Shown piece by piece: positions 46,802 to 46,969 of a DNA stretch of 46,969 bases. The stretch is taken from positions 1-46,969 of the forward strand of contig JAHJBY010000040.1 of the NCBI GenBank assembly GCA_018813285.1, written 5' to 3'. This DNA comes from Candidatus Omnitrophota bacterium (GTDB lineage: Bacteria; Omnitrophota; Gorgyraeia; Tantalellales; Tantalellaceae). Numbering within the stretch: the stretch's first letter is position 1; every line of letters starts with the position of its first letter. The translations under genes were made by a program, and so were the position numbers. The notes under the pieces are model-generated. The model ran no database searches and was not told the origin of the DNA. It saw only the letters and a list, made by a program, of their open reading frames with translations.

Positions 46802-46969
46802 AATTTTGCGAAGCAAAATTTGATCCCGAGCGAGCGTTAAGAAATGCGAACGAATGTGAGCATTTTAGCGAGTCGAGGGACCAAAAAGAGCGAAGCAAAA
46901 TTTGATCCCGCAACGTCCCGAACGAAGGAGCCGAAGGCTCTGAAGTTGAGGGAAGCGAGCGTTAAGAAA
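46801..46969 (+). repeat. Repeat-filled 16S-23S spacer after tRNA-Ala
   Basis: AAATTTTGC-GAA-GCAAAATTT (46801-46821) is a perfect 9-bp stem beginning with the last base of the tRNA. A 21-base segment starting GCGAAGC and ending GATCCCG occurs at 46808-46828 and again at 46890-46910. GCGAGCGTTAAGAAA occurs at 46830-46844 and again at 46955-46969. No gene is visible; the 23S start is not reached. Confidence 0.7.

Overview
The window looks like a bacterial chromosome segment from the PVC superphylum, most probably Candidatus Omnitrophota (OP3). The 16S rRNA gene carries GGCTGC instead of GGCAGC at the E. coli-338 probe site, a PVC-type variant. The protein set is that of a diderm bacterium: an OmpA-type lipoprotein, an RseP protease, MEP-pathway enzymes and a DoxX-family protein. 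Placement at phylum level is my inference from sequence character, not a database match. Almost all genes lie on the plus strand and are tightly packed, often with 4-base stop/start overlaps.

Layout. (1) 3-8008: tail of a DoxX-family gene, a ferredoxin, a hairpin-rich spacer, a polysaccharide deacetylase, pgi, an AEC permease, a Lon-like AAA protease and a CPA2 antiporter with CBS domains. (2) 8145-12260: a coupled set made of a short DnaJ-type protein, a NYN-domain RNase, dusB, maf, a radical SAM protein and a stub resembling DUF6873. (3) 12257-17617: hpf, tig and clpP, then a class V aminotransferase with serA (serine synthesis). (4) 17680-26241: purA, an OmpA lipoprotein, then the lipid/isoprenoid/envelope run uppS-cdsA-dxr-rseP-ispG-proS. 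(5) 26265-29340: the only accessory stretch. It holds a PilZ protein, heptad and hairpin repeats, a frameshifted minus-strand IS transposase, a DUF4160-DUF2442 pair and an attC-like element. (6) 29343-41088: rimP-nusA-infB behind a promoter and leader terminator, then trpS-scpA-scpB and the aromatic amino-acid run pheA-hisC-aroF-tyrA (no aroA), then cmk. (7) 41085-44775: plsC, rpsA, tyrS. (8) 44803 to the end: an rRNA operon with promoter, boxA-like leader, 16S, tRNA-Ile(GAU) and tRNA-Ala(UGC). The 23S gene lies beyond the window.

The core genes form conventional housekeeping operons (translation, protein quality control, envelope lipids, aromatic and serine biosynthesis). The unusual material is in the spacers. 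At least five spacers hold degenerate tandem repeats with a 7-base period but different sequence at each site. Two spacers hold hairpin elements, one with mutually exclusive pairings. The IS leader contains a perfect 14-bp inverted repeat that would mask the transposase ribosome binding site. The rpsA promoter has an inverted repeat across its -10 box. The DUF4160-DUF2442 pair ends in an attC-like sequence. I found no CRISPR array, prophage or obvious large defence system.
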